A stretch of 64,000 nucleotides of DNA from Hsuehochloa calcarea (GCA_036346395.1 CM070615.1:24547282-24611281); one strand, 5' to 3'. Numbered from the stretch's first letter, positions 11,385 to 23,847 are shown. Translations and numbers: made by a program. Notes: generated by a model not told the origin, from the sequence alone.

Positions 11385-12431
11385 TAGGGCTGGAAACAAG
11401 CCGAGCCGAGCCGTCTCGAGCCAAGCTCGGTCAAGCTCATTTGAACAGTAGACTCGGCTCGCTCGTTTTCAACACGAGCCATGAAGGTGGCTCGGCTTGG
11501 CTCAAAAGCCGGATCGCGAGGGCTCACTAGGAATAGGGCAGTCTTCGAGCACAGCGCAGGTTGTTCTTTGCCCAAATTGAGAGTGAACACAAAAAGAGAT
11601 CTAATGACCATATGACCATATGGCCAAGAACCAGCCACAACATGGATCATCTAAACCAATAGAATCTATGCATGCATAAACGCAAGAAAGAAACATAAGC
11701 AGAGGTGATTAACTAGAAAGACAAGAAAGAAACAGAAACAGAGGTCATCGAATCTGCTGCTGTCGGGCGGCCGAGGAGACTCATGGCTGACGGCGGAGCA
11801 TGGCGGTATGACGTAGTTGTCGGGCAGCTCGTCTTGGCTGAGGATCTGACTGGGCCACCAGGATCCGTTGCGGCGGCACACCCAGACGAGCGCCCCACCT
11901 CCACGTCCGTGACAGACACGCTGCCATGACACTCCTCTCCCCGGAACCCCCATCCCATTACCCTCGCCGCCCTCGCCGCCCCACCACCATCATCTCCCCA
12001 GAACTGATCAAGCCAAGAACGCCTTTCTTATTCAAGATGAGGAGGGGCTCAGAAGAATCCAGAGACAGCGCGGCGGTGGCTTCTCCGCGGAGGTGGGAGG
12101 TCTTTGTGCCTGTGTGCGCACAGGGACGCAGGTAGGAGAAGAAATGGGAAGGGGAGGAGGAGGTGGGGACTGGGGACTGGCAAGGAGAGGAAGGGAGGAA
12201 GAAAAAAGGGTTGGGGACTGGGGGTTTGGGGTATGTGTGTGCGTGTGTTGTTGGGGCACACTACGCAGTCGCACGAACCAAAGTCAGCTCGCGAGCGGCT
12301 CGAGCTCGACTCGATTTTTTCCTTAGTTGGAAGTTGGGCTCGGCTTGGCTCAAAATTTCATGAGCCTGAGCCGAGTTGGCTTGAGCTCGTTCTGATCCGG
12401 CTCGCGAATCGCAAGCTTTTTTCCAGCCTTA
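11385..12431. mobile_element. Non-autonomous hAT transposon carrying a host gene fragment
   Basis: Flanked by an exact 8 bp target duplication TCCATATC (11377-11384 and 12432-12439). The terminal inverted repeats begin TAGGGCTGGAAAC on the left and TAAGGCTGGAAAA (reverse complement) on the right, 15 of 17 bases alike. Sub-terminal regions are rich in GAGCC/GGCTC repeats on both sides, typical of hAT ends. No transposase is present. The interior holds a decayed PWWP-domain exon on the minus strand. Confidence 0.88.
11760..11900 (-). pseudogene. Captured fragment of a PWWP-domain protein gene
   Basis: Minus-strand translation reads GALVWVCRRNGSWWPSQIL followed by an acidic-proline stretch DELPDNYVIPP, the pattern of the PWWP (chromatin reader) domain of plant proteins with the GALVWVRRRNGSWWPG block. 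The next family block, LLGRP, is visible at 11762-11786 but one frame over, so at least one frameshift has occurred. Only the first part of the domain is present and the rest is replaced by unrelated sequence. It lies wholly within the hAT element, so capture by the element is the simplest explanation. Confidence 0.7.
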
Positions 12432-12639
12432 TCCATATCCACTACAATGAGAGCCCATTCCAACTCTTCTTCCACTCTAACTACTCCTGAGTCGCCCCAC
12501 CACCATCAATGTCGCTGCCAAGCTCACTACTCATGGTGCTAGAGTAATGTCGATCTCCTCCGCTCGAACCAAGAATGTGTGCAACTTTGCCTTTGTCCAC
12601 TACCCCTCGTGCACTCCTCCGTTTACTCATGCCACTACC

Positions 12640-13158
12640 GGAAGGCCGCTGCCACACCGATACGACCCAGAATTTGACCACCTCCTGCACGCCCTCCTTG
12701 CATTTGTACACAGCTCTTTACCTGACCTCGCTCTGGTCGTACTCCCACGGCACACGGGAGCCTTCGTTGATGACGAGGTTGTCGAGCTGGTATGTGTTCC
12801 ACTCGAATGGAACCGCCAGCTGGTTCACATCATCCTCGTCGTTGGATCCTTCATCATCTGACAATGCATTGTAGTCCTAGGATTCCTGGTCCATCCTTTG
12901 CACTATGGCTTCCAGCTCCTCACCCTCGTCAGCAAGCGCACTAGCCTACCTGACTAAAGGAGCTACTTCTTCAGGATCTTCGTCGACAGCATCAGCAACT
13001 CCGGGAGCTTCGGGCACTGTGTGCGTCGTGCTGTGGCTGGAGTCACCGACTTCTTCTTCGGCATCACCACTCCCTTCTTGTTCAGCCGCGGATGCAAGAA
13101 TGAGCTTGGTATATGCCTGGGCCAGAAGGACCAAATCACACCCTCCCTCCCTCGCCAC
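12640..13158 (-). pseudogene. Possible Mutator-like transposase N-terminal remnant
   Basis: On the minus strand an acidic region with in-frame stops (near 12946 and 12886) is followed by VPFEWNTYQLDNLVINEGS and then AVYKCKEGVQEVVKFW. This order (acidic linker, then a K/R-rich block with a Lys-Glu-Ala/Val motif and an aromatic Trp) resembles the N-terminal region of plant MULE transposases. No catalytic DDE part, zinc knuckle or terminal repeats were found. Low confidence; it could be another decayed gene. Confidence 0.35.
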
Positions 13159-13459
13159 GCGTAGATATGACTGTCATGACTTTGTTCCCTTCAGCTGCAC
13201 TAACTCCAAATATGTGGGCTGTGTTGCTCGAGGGGAAAGGCAACTCAACCTCAGATCATACACATCATGGTCCACTTGGAATGTGTGAAACAACCACCGC
13301 ATCACAGCGCCTCATGTACGCCCATCTGCTTTTGGCAGCGACACGGTCGTCGATTGGAAATAACGTAGGTCAATCCCCTCGGGACCCTCAGAATAGTCTC
13401 CAGACCGTAGTAAATTTTGAAATTGGTGACGTACGACATAATTGACGCACTGCACCATG

Positions 13460-14960
13460 AAGAACATTTTCACGATTAACCACGTATCTAAAACAAGACT
13501 ACCCACCGAAAAGAATTGTGTACAACATACTGCACTACGCAATCGTACATCCAAAACTATATAATCCATTTGGTTCAAAAAATTACCTCACAGGTGAACA
13601 ATCGAACGGGCAGCGCTTCACTAGCTTCTCTCCTCCCCTCTGCTCCTCTCCCTTCCCTCCTCCTGTTTTTTCTCAACACAAATGAATCATATACTGAATT
13701 TTAGAGTTTCGTCGAGTTTTTATAGGGAAAGAGTTCCTATCACCAGTTGAACTGGCGACAAGTTCCTATCGTTATTTTTGCTATTTTTTGGGCCGATTAT
13801 TTATTTTTGTAATTTCTTTTTTAAAATATTATTTTTTAAAAAAAATCATATTTTCTAATTAGCTAACATATTTGCAACGACTCTAAAGTTAGGTTAAATA
13901 CTAGGTAAAATATTAAAAGCCAAAAAAATTTCTTTGAACTATACAAAATAGTAAAAGTTAAAGTTCTTAAAAACCTCACTACAATTCCAAACACACATGA
14001 AGGCTGCAAAAACTGTTGTGACTGGGCGCAAATTTGCACCACTGTTTGGTATTCCACGGTATCACCGTCCATTGTCGGACCTTTGCAGCTCAATGCTTTG
14101 TAGCTGTAAAACAACCGTGACTAGTGACCAAGCTGCCAAGTGAAGCAAAGTTAAATTAAAAAAAACCATCTGACCATAACTACTGTAGATGCTATAACCT
14201 AGTAGCCGGAAAGGGCCCCCATCCCTGCATGAAGCCAACAAAAAACAATGCTTTGTCCAAATGAAAATCTAGTAGTTTGTTATTATTGTGGTAACAATGC
14301 CAGAATGCATAATCCTCTTCTGTTTTCTAACATATGAGCCATCTTATCACAGGGATAATTTAGTCCCGTCTTTATCTTCGGCATTGATTTCTAATGGTAC
14401 GGCGATACTAATAACAAACATTACGATGAAACAAGTTCTCACCGCATTTACACAGCAAAAAGACCCCTTGCACTTGGAAAAATCAACACATGTATATGCA
14501 CCGGATGCACTATCGACACCGTCCATTGTGCTTCGAGATTCGTGCACTCCCCCTGGCATTTTAGGATTCAATAAAACTCCTCTCCTCTCCTCCCCTATCT
14601 CTCTCTTCTCTCCCCAGATCCCGATGTCGCCCTCATCAGATCACTCTCTCTCCCCCACCTCCTCCCCTAGCAGCTCCGTGCCGCCTCCTCCTCTGGCTGT
14701 GCCTAGCCGTTCTCCCGAGGGAAGGAAGACGGCGGGGCAACGGATCCGGCCGAGTATAGATCAAGCTGACACAGCCCCAGCAACCATGACGTCGCCAACC
14801 CTCGTCGTGGCCTCGAGCGCTTGTTGTCATCCACGCTAAGTCCGGATCCAACGCCGACGAGCTCAGATTTGGTGTTGTCTAGATCAGATACAGTAGTGGC
14901 GGGAAGGAATGAGAGGGAAGAGAGGGGAAGGGGGAGAGGAGGAGGAGATTTGAAGGAAGA
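13460..14960. other. No gene identified
   Basis: AT-rich (13.7-14.3 kb) then C/T-rich (14.57-14.75 kb) sequence. The open frames 14288-14839 and 14347-14571 show no family resemblance. No clean transposon ends were found. Confidence 0.4.
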
Positions 14961-15048
14961 GAACTGATTATTTTACCCCCCCTAGATGGCAATCTAGCAT
15001 ATACCCTCGTTCCCAAGGTAATTGATAAATTACCCATATTTTAGATGA
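14961..15048 (+). repeat. Left arm of a long inverted repeat pair
   Basis: About 80 bases here match, inverted, the sequence at 35589-35669, including the shared block around the ACCCTCGTTCC motif. The two arms face each other across 20 kb, most of which is explained by later insertions. Probably the ends of an old DNA transposon; no target duplication could be fixed. Confidence 0.6.
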
Positions 15049-15556
15049 CATGGTTGACACTATAGATGATTTTACCTCTCATATTCTTCCTCCTACTCCT
15101 CATCCATGTCTGGCGACCCTAAGAAGCTCTCCTACCGTGGTGACGGCGGCGAACACCAACTCCCTGAGAAGCCCCGCGACGGCCCTTCGCCGGAAAGCTC
15201 ATGCTCGCATCCTTCCTTGGCGTCATCGTGCTCATCGCTGTCAACCCATCCGCATGGCTGCTACTACTTGTGCTTGGTCCCTACCGCGAGTGGCGGCTTG
15301 CCAGAGGAGACCAACTGGCTTTGGCATTTGGACACGCCGTCGTCTCCCCCTACCATCACCGACAGAAAGAACAATGTAGACGTCACCGACGTCACCACAG
15401 GGCCTTGCTCGGCTAAGGGCCCACCAGCATCAAGCTCTTCTGATGCATCGACTGCAAGACTTCCGGCGCAGGTGAAGGGGAAGGAGGGGACGCCGACGCG
15501 GTGGTAGCACCGATAGGGCCTCGACGTAAGCGGGTGTGGCCGGTGCAGTCTAGGAT
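15049..15556. other. Interior of the inverted-arm element, left part
   Basis: Short coding-like frames (15050-15507) with no recognisable domain. Removing the solo LTR and the copia element joins this stretch to 20272-20555 and 35371-35588. Confidence 0.4.
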
Positions 15557-18500
15557 TGTCACATCCCCAGATTAATAAAGAGAATTACTATGCATCTCAT
15601 TATCATGCATCATGATTTCTAGCATCTACATTATATATTGCACTTGGAAAATCTGTGAAAGAGATTAAACATATATATTGTAAATGAAACTCCAAAGGAA
15701 AAACTAAAACAAATGCTACTGAAGTCTCCCTGGAAATAATTTATTCAAATACTATATTATTTATCTTGAATTAATATAATTTTTCCTAAATTTTTGGAAT
15801 AGGTTTAAACCCTATTAAAATTCAAACACAATTTTATGACCTAGCTTAAGTTTGAATTTGTAAAATACAAATTATATCATGAGCAGCATGATATTATAAT
15901 TTTTATAAACATTAGATCGTCCCAGGAACCCCTGTGATTTACTTCATATTTTTAGGAAATTTATTTCTATTTTTAGCACCCTGGTCAAAGTGGAGAAACA
16001 TTTTAATTCTCAGTCAAACCCCTAACCCTAACCGTCAGCACTATTCCTTGGGCTCGAGTCTGACCCGGCAAATCGGCTCGACCGAACTCCCTAAGTGTTC
16101 CGCGTGGGAGCCATCCGATCAGAAATCAACGATCCAGATTTCGTAACCCTTCGGCCGGTCCGAACGTTCCACTCAATGCTGATGGTTCGATCCAGATCCA
16201 ACGATTTGCGTGAACTCACTTAATGCGGGCTCTCGCGCGCGCTTGAGAAACTGACGAAGGGGGCCCACTCGTCAGATCCGTCTCCTACCTCTCGCTGACG
16301 CTCGCGCAGGAATCCCTCGCCACGCGGCCGCGAATCTCTTCCGCATTCCGTCGACGCCGTCAATCCACCGCGTCCGTTGGCCACTCCTGGAGCTTCTCCA
16401 TCTAACGCCGCCTCCACTCCGTCATCTCCCCGGGAATAATACCCCCTCTACCCCCTTGAACTCATCTCACTTCTCCTCTGTTGACCGAGGAGAGGGAGGC
16501 TGGTTTGAGCTCTCTACTCGGGTAAGCTTCCTCCGCATGGTTCTTCTCGATTCTGTGGTCGATGCCCTTCCCATTTTGGCTAACCTCGGCTCGCGCACGC
16601 ACCCAAGTGGCACCACTGAGCCAACACCATCTCCGGTGAGTATTATGCTCTCTTTAACGTGTCACCTTACGTGCTTTAGACCACCGATCATACCCCTGAA
16701 CTAATTTGCGCAATGCACGCCAGGAACCGTGCATTTGGGAGTTGAACCAAATCGGCCGTAGTCCAAACCCTTCATCCCCCACCTTGATCCGGTAAGGCTT
16801 TTGTCGATTCTTTGCTCTTGTAGCATTGACATATAATGCTGGAGCTACTCAGACCATTCATTTGCCACCATTTTGCTCCAGTTGTACTCTCCACGTTGAA
16901 GCTTGTCACCGCCGTGGACACCTCCGGCGTCAAACTACCTCCAGCCACTCCCACCTCTCTCCAGCACTCAGGTAGCTTTCTCTTAGCCCTTAGATGCTCA
17001 GGCACCTGCTTACTTGAACGCTGCGAAGCTCGTTTAGCTGGTTGCATGTTGGCATTGTCGTGCCACCGCTTAGCTCCGGCCAGCCGCCGTTGCGGGCCAT
17101 CTCTGGTGTCGCCACCACCGCTCATAGATGCGCAGCAGTAATGCAAAGCTAACGCGGGCCTTGGCCGGCTCCGCCGTGGCGCGTAGCGCCGGCAAGCCAC
17201 CGGGCAACCGCACGGCCGTGTTGTCGTCTGCGGGCGACTCTCAGTAGTCGTCCATTTACTGACAAATGACGGTCATTAAAGTCTAATGATTGAGTTAGCA
17301 TTTAATCGCTGTCTTAGCCGTCTTAATGAGCCATTTACATGTGGGTCCACGAATCAAAACGTACCGTTTCAGACGCGTATAACTTGGATCGTTTCTGACT
17401 GTAGGATGTATAATCGACATCTCTGATTTAGTGGGCCGTTCGGACCGTCCGAAACGCGCCGCGAATATTAGCCATGTGATGCCAAATGAACGGTCGTGAT
17501 TCGATGGGCCGTTCGGACCGTCCGAAACGCGCCCGTGGCTGTGAACAATTGGATCTTGATCCAACAGCTCACAATCGCCGCCTTTGAATCATGCACGCGC
17601 GCTCACGCGGTGGGCCGCTGTGCATCTGGCCCATCTGTCAGTGCGTTGGTGCGCTACTGCCGCGCGGCCCACTGGCAGTGTCGGAAGCTAGCGCGAAGCT
17701 CGGTGAGAAAAGTATTAATCGCTTTATAAAATCCGAGAAAGTATTAATTTGCACACTGTTAAATATGTTAACTTCGAAAAATCATAACTAATTCATTTCA
17801 ACTCCAAAATGGATGAAACCACTTCTGATACTTTTCATTTTTGATAAACTTAATATTAAAACTAGTTTCAAGCATGTATCTGTACCAGAGAGTATTATTT
17901 TGGAAAATGCACTTTTAAAATCTTTATTGTTATAAAGGAAATTGCTGATAACTTTGTAAATGCATAACTAAATCTTGGGAACTCAAAATGAGTCAAACTC
18001 AACTGTTTTGGACTTATATTAATATTACATTTTTATTTATGTAATCATTATACCCACTACTGAGCTACAAAATTGGCCCAAATATTTAAGTTCAATGAAC
18101 AGTGACATGTTATATTAAAATTGGATTTTCTATAATAAAAACTGAACTTCAAACTCTTATAACTTTCACATACTAAATCCAATTGGGGTAAACCTTTCAC
18201 CTGAATTCATCTAAAATCATGACTTAGCTACTGTATAAAAATCATGCATTTTTGAGCACTTTGAATTTTTGAGTATTTCTCGGTGTTCATTCGGTGTTAT
18301 ACTTAAATAGATTCCGAAGCAATTGATATTGACTTATACGCTACTGAGGGACACTAGCTAGTGTACCAACAAGGCAAGCATTATTTGAAATTTCTTTTAC
18401 ATCATAATTGATCCCAGATTTTGTTAAGTTAGTGCAATGTTAATTTCTTGCATGTTATTTTGTTAAATGTCGCTATTTTTAAGATGAATAGTTAGACACC

Positions 18501-20266
18501 TCCTATTATCTCGTCATTGTGGTTATCCATGAATTATTCCAGTACTGAGATGCTTAAGATAAGTTATGTGACTTACGTGGTATGTGTTGCTTAGCCATGC
18601 AAGTCTAGAACGGTAGTTTGGTTGTCGGGACTAACCCGACGATTGTGGGAAACACAAATTTTATAACTTTTTGGTTTATTTTAGATCTTCGTCTCTATTT
18701 TATGAGTTAAATTTTGTCATTTTAAATGAGCTTTTAGTATGGACAAGTGATGGTTAGTGATGGTGTCTTTGTGCACGAAATTGGGTAAGTGTTGGACTTG
18801 TCTGGACAATTAAGGACCAAACTTTGGGTACCTGCGGTTCAAGCAAAACTCGTGCTACCACACGCAGTGTCTGGGCACTGCTTGGTTAAGTAAGGGGTCG
18901 GTGTTGTTGAGTTGATGACTGGTGGTGTGAGGATGTATATGTGTTCCATCACATATATGTTTCATAGGGTGCCGATTGCAATCTTTTATTGTGTGGGTAA
19001 TACTATTTAAGCATAATCAATTGGGTCGGCATTCCTGGCACAACTTGCGTGCCCATTTGGTTGGTGGGTGGTGTAACCTACCCTAAGTGGGATCATGTCG
19101 CGCATGGGCGATTCAACTCAATAATGTCAACTTGCTGAAAAATACTGAGTCTTGGTTTACCCGGCTGGCATACCTTAGGAAGTATGCTATTTTCGAAGGC
19201 ATCTGGAGGTATACGGGCTAATCAAGTCATGTGGGTAAAGTAGTACACCCCTGCAGGGTATAAATCTATTCGAATAGCCGTGTCCACGGTTATGGACGAC
19301 CGCTTGAGTTTGTGGCTGCTTATTGTTAGACTTTGACATGTTTAAATTGTGGTAAAACTTGGTATTATCATGAATGGGATGTTCATGTTTGTTGTTGTAG
19401 CAAAGTGGACCGCCACGTTGTTATTTGTGCACTTGTTGTTGTATCAAAGTGGACCGCCACTTTGATATTTGTATGATACATTTGTCATTCAATTTATTAC
19501 TTATTCACATGCTTTATTCCTACTTCAAATCTGATTTAGAATTGGCACTTGAAAAACTAGTATGTGTAGGTTGTTAAATGTTGCGTCTCTTTTGCAAAAC
19601 TAAGCCAATATGAGCCATCCTTTGAAACAGCCTCTAGCATACTAATTTTTATTTGTGTAAGACTCGTGAGTACCTTTGTACTCAACCCGGTTGCTGCAAT
19701 TTCAGGTGAGGAAGGGTATGAGCCCGTTGAGCTTGTCGTACGATTTTGGCGGCGACGACGAGTAATGCTTTCATTTAACTCCCAGTCGGTTGCCGATGGG
19801 ATATGGGCATACCACTACTGGTCTTTTGGTTTATTTACTTGTTTCCGCTGCTACTTAATACTCTTATTTGAATTTGGCCGGTCGGCCATCTGTAATAGTC
19901 GTAGACCTTAACTATTATGTCGTATGTCTTTTGGACTATTAATGTATGATTGTTGTATGGATGTAATCAACGTTGCATGAGAGTATGAGCATATTGGTCG
20001 CTGATCTTGGGAGCCAATATGAGCTCATGCTCGCTGTTCGTGGCTTCCCATTTAACACACTAAGTGGAGGACTTGGCTTATTAGAGAACCGACAATCATG
20101 TAGCGCTCACAGAGGAGCAGCGTGTATGATCGTTGGGGCTCTAGTTGCGGTTGAGTCTCTAGCTTGGATTGAGTTAAGTTGGAATCCATTTACTTGAGGT
20201 CCAGAGTTATGTCCCTAAGACCATGCTTAGTCTCGGTCTTAAGGAGATAACCCGGGGGTCCTCACA
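15557..20266 (+). mobile_element. Solo LTR, 4710 bp, probable Ty3/gypsy-type
   Basis: Begins TGTCACATCC and ends GTCCTCACA, with an exact 5 bp target duplication aggat at 15552-15556 and 20267-20271. No gag or pol coding sequence lies inside. The block at about 19250-19320 (ctgcagg...ttcgaatagcc...ggttatgga) is shared with the other large solo LTR at about 30575-30625. Such length is at the upper end for LTRs. Orientation is inferred from the TGT(A/C)ACATCC end. All open frames within (for example 16772-17200) are taken as chance. Confidence 0.85.
17432..17533. repeat. 29 bp direct repeat inside the large solo LTR
   Basis: Two identical 29 bp copies (17432-17460 and 17505-17533), 73 bases apart, around the core gttcggaccgtcc, which is itself nearly palindromic. 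Confidence 0.85.
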
Positions 20267-20271
20267 AGGAT

Positions 20272-20555
20272 ATTGATGATGTGGCTGAACCTGGAGACAC
20301 ACTGGTTGGCGATCTTGCCGAGCAGTGGCGGTGGGCGGTGCAGGGGGGTGAGGAGACGAGAAACTTGAGCCTGCGGAACCCCCCGGCGGTGGCCTCAAGA
20401 ACGCGATCTGCTCCTCCTCCTCATCGGTGAGGCCGCGGAGCGCGTACCTACAACCTATCAGATCCACAACCATGGTCGCTCGCCGGAGAAGAACGAGGGG
20501 AAAGGTGCAGCTTTGGCTGGTTCTTGGCTTTTGGTTTGGGTTGTGTGTGACTTGC
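20272..20555 (-). other. Interior of the inverted-arm element, possible gene fragment
   Basis: On the minus strand a frame reads YALRGLTDEEEEQIAFLRPP, which looks like a piece of real protein sequence but which I cannot assign. It is sandwiched between the solo LTR and the copia element. If the surrounding arms are transposon ends, this could be a captured fragment. Confidence 0.35.
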
Positions 20556-22455
20556 TGTAGGACCGTAAAGGCGACTAGGGGGGTGAATAGGCGCTTTCTC
20601 AACTTTCTCGCCTAAATGAAATTCAACACGAACTTTACTCATTTAGCTATGAAAGCTAAGAAGATCAGTAAGCGCACAGTGGAAACCTTGTGCTGAATTC
20701 GATAACCCCGCTCAACCACACGACACACAAGTGGAGAATTGATCTCACTGTTCTGGACTGGACACAGGCGGTCAGACCGGCTGTAGACTAGCGGTCGGAC
20801 CGACGTTTAACGAGCGGTCGGACCGGCTACTAACTGACGGTCGGACCGGTGGATATCGGTTCGACCCGGTAGTGCTGAGCGGTCTGAAAAGCGGGCGGTC
20901 GGACCACCGTTATAAAACCGGTCAGACCGATTCAGTCCAATACTGAAAAATCAAGTCCAAATCCAAAACGAAATTTGATCAAACTTTTGATTCAACCAAT
21001 GAAACTTGACCAAATTTCGAGCACACCTCCCTAAGGATATTAGAGACCTATTTCTAGCGACGATCCTTCAGATCCGCTTCGCGAAATCGATCTCTCAAGG
21101 TTTTACCAAAGAAGTGCACAAACCCTAGAAATATGAAAAACTTTGATTCAAGACTTGCTTGTGGGGGTTGATGGTCTAGATGATTCTAGGAGTATTCCCA
21201 CACATCAAAGCAAGAGAAAATAGGTCAAGAGACCAAGCTTAACCACTTGAATCAAGAAAGCACCAAATTCATCCAAAAGAGAGAGGAACACAAAGGGAGA
21301 CAAATGATCTCTCAAGCAAGCATCACAAGATTGATTGATCACACTAGATGCTTACAAAGCCTCTCCAACAAGGAGGACAAGAGCTCACACAAGGAGCACA
21401 CACACAATCTCCAAACCCTAGTTTTCTCCTCTCCTTTCCTCCAAACCCTAGAAAAGGATGAAGAAGGCCAAATGAGTGCTTGGGGGTTTTACATCTCCCC
21501 CCTTTCTATTTATAGGAGAGGCCTAGGGTTTCACTTTTGGGACCCACTCACACATGGGACCCACACACACATAACTATTGAAGCAATCTCCTGCTTCACC
21601 ACGTGTAGGTTGATCAGCGGCTCTCATCACGTCGCCAAGTCTCTCCTGTCCGTATCCCATCGGAACCTCTCAGAGACTCGCACCGATTTCCGCACCGCCT
21701 GATCCAACCAGCTGCACCGAACTACCCGTTCGATCCATCTTGCCCATTCTGCACCAAGCTTGAGTCACACGACCTCACCCGGCATCCATGATCGTTCGGA
21801 CCTCGGCTCTCCAGCGTAGTCGATCCACCTCACCGTTGACGTCGTTGACCTGCAAGCCACCTGCACAGCAATAGACAAACAAATCGTTTCCGGGAATAAG
21901 TTCTTCACAACTTGACCCACGTTAGTTCCGCAATGCAATATGCAACAATAAAGCATTGAACTACATACATAAAACACATTCAAATCAACTCAATGCTAAC
22001 TTGGCTACCCTCCAAGTCATCGGCGGTCTGACTGCCCCACAAGGCCGGCTCGACCGATTTCGGATCGGACCGATCCATCCACAACGGTCGGACCGCCAAA
22101 AAGACTTAGCCAAATTTTATTTCGAAATTCAAACCTTCTGGAAATTTCAACTGAATAGAACTTTTGACTGGGAGCTCCAAAAATCATGAGACCACATCCA
22201 GGAGACTCCCCTCACTTGCCTACATAACCTATTTTTGGCTCAGCTCCAAAAACCACTTTACAACATATCGGTCGGACCGGCCACCATGGCCGTCGGACCT
22301 CTCCACGGCGGTCCGACCGCCGACACAACCGATCGACCGCTTTGTGGTCCGACAGATCAAGCAAAACCGAAAACGTGAGATTTTGCAAACCAACAAAGCC
22401 ATTGCCAATTGACTCATCATTCTAAGATTGTGCACATATCCTCACGATATCCACA
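20556..22455 (-). repeat. 3' LTR of the copia element (left copy)
   Basis: 1900 bp, TGTAGGACCG...GATATCCACA on the plus strand. On the element's own strand it begins TGTGGATATC and ends CGGTCCTACA. Closely matches 33459-35365. A TATA motif (CTATAAATAG on the minus strand) lies near 21505-21515. Contains two clusters of CGGTC-N-GACCG palindromes (20765-20935 and 22020-22350). Confidence 0.95.
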
Positions 22456-22466
22456 ATCTCCCCCTT
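22456..22466 (-). other. Polypurine tract of the copia element
   Basis: On the minus strand AAGGGGGAGAT directly abuts the 3' LTR, the expected primer for plus-strand DNA synthesis. Confidence 0.85.
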
Positions 22467-23847
22467 GATGAACACATTGGCAATTTCCCAGAAAATGTGG
22501 TTTTTCAGATTGAAAAGTAAAAACAATCGTCGTTTTCGCATAAAGGCACAACTTGGTACATAAGCAAGAAAAAGCCTAGGAACCGACCAAGCTGGCTTCA
22601 GAATAGTATAAGCAAGTGAGATAAGGCAATGAAAGCACCAAAGGATTCAATTTCCAGAAAGTAGCCAAAAATCTCACTTAGGTCCAAATGAAAGACAATT
22701 GTTCTATTTGACCTTTGATCATTGTGAGTTTTCTTCAATTGCAAATAAAATCAAAAAAGGCAATAGAACCAAGAGACTCAACTCACTATGATCACAAATT
22801 TTTAAAAGGTTCATTTTTTTATATGTGTTCTTTTATATGAAACCTTATGTATGAAACCAAACGCTCCAAAACAGCATTTTTCTTCAATCTTTCTCCCCCT
22901 TTGACAATGAATTCATCAAGATGCATGGGAAAAGAAAGAGCATGAAGGAATGACTTTATTTTTGAACTTTAGTAAAAGGAGCCATGACCATTATACATGT
23001 AGACAGTACAAGTATTATACCAAGCCATATAAAGAGTAGAAGCTATATTCAATCATGGCAAAACATGTACTGCAAAGCTAAAACCAAAATAGCAGACATC
23101 TGAGATTAACAGAATTAATACCATGAAAGGTTGCTCAATGTCATAGTTTCACTAAACGCAACCAAAAATGAGTCAAGCCATGTCTATAAGTAAAAAGAGA
23201 CACAAAACCAGAACTGAGGCATTTTGAGCATTAAGAGTACACTCTTGAAGCAAAACTCAAGCACTTAGCATTTTGAGCATTTTCCTAAAAAGAATTTTTT
23301 TTACTGTGCTAGATCTCAAGCCTTGCCGCGACCATCTCAAGCGATAAGCTTAAAAGAGTAGTCTAGGTCATCCAAAACTCCCCCTGAGTTCATGCCTAGT
23401 GCAATGGCAAGCCGTCTCATGAGAAAGGATTGCTAAGATCAGTTTTTTCGCACAGAAAATCTCATTTTTCAATTGCTTGACTTAAGAAATTAAAAAGCTC
23501 ATTTTCATCTCAAAATAAGTTCAAGACTCAATTCAACCTATATGACATGGCAAGAATCATAAGAGGATCACTAGAGCAAAACTAGTCATAAGATCCAACA
23601 AGACATGATTTGATTCAATTTGCTCACAGATATAGATATAAAGCTAGCAGGGCAAAAGCTAAGCTACACAAAAAGAGCCATAAAAGAAGTCTAGCAAACT
23701 ATCACTCGATATGACAAGGTATAGATTATGAATTCAAGCCATACAAGGATAATGATCAAAGCTCCACAAATTTTATTATACAATGCAAGACAATTGAAAT
23801 GAAACATGCATTATGAAACAATGAATGCAAAAAGAGTAACTTCCCCC
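22467..23847 (-). other. Non-coding 3' internal region of the copia element
   Basis: About 1.4 kb between the RNase H stop and the polypurine tract, A/T-rich with no frame of note. No envelope-like gene is seen. Confidence 0.6.

Noticed and set aside
16018..16036. Telomere-like ctaaccctaacc
   Set aside because: Only about two units inside a solo LTR; far too short for an interstitial telomere tract.
20765..20935. CRISPR-like regularly spaced repeats
   Set aside because: The repeats are 11-base palindromes with irregular short spacing inside plant retrotransposon LTRs; there is no array architecture and the genome is eukaryotic.
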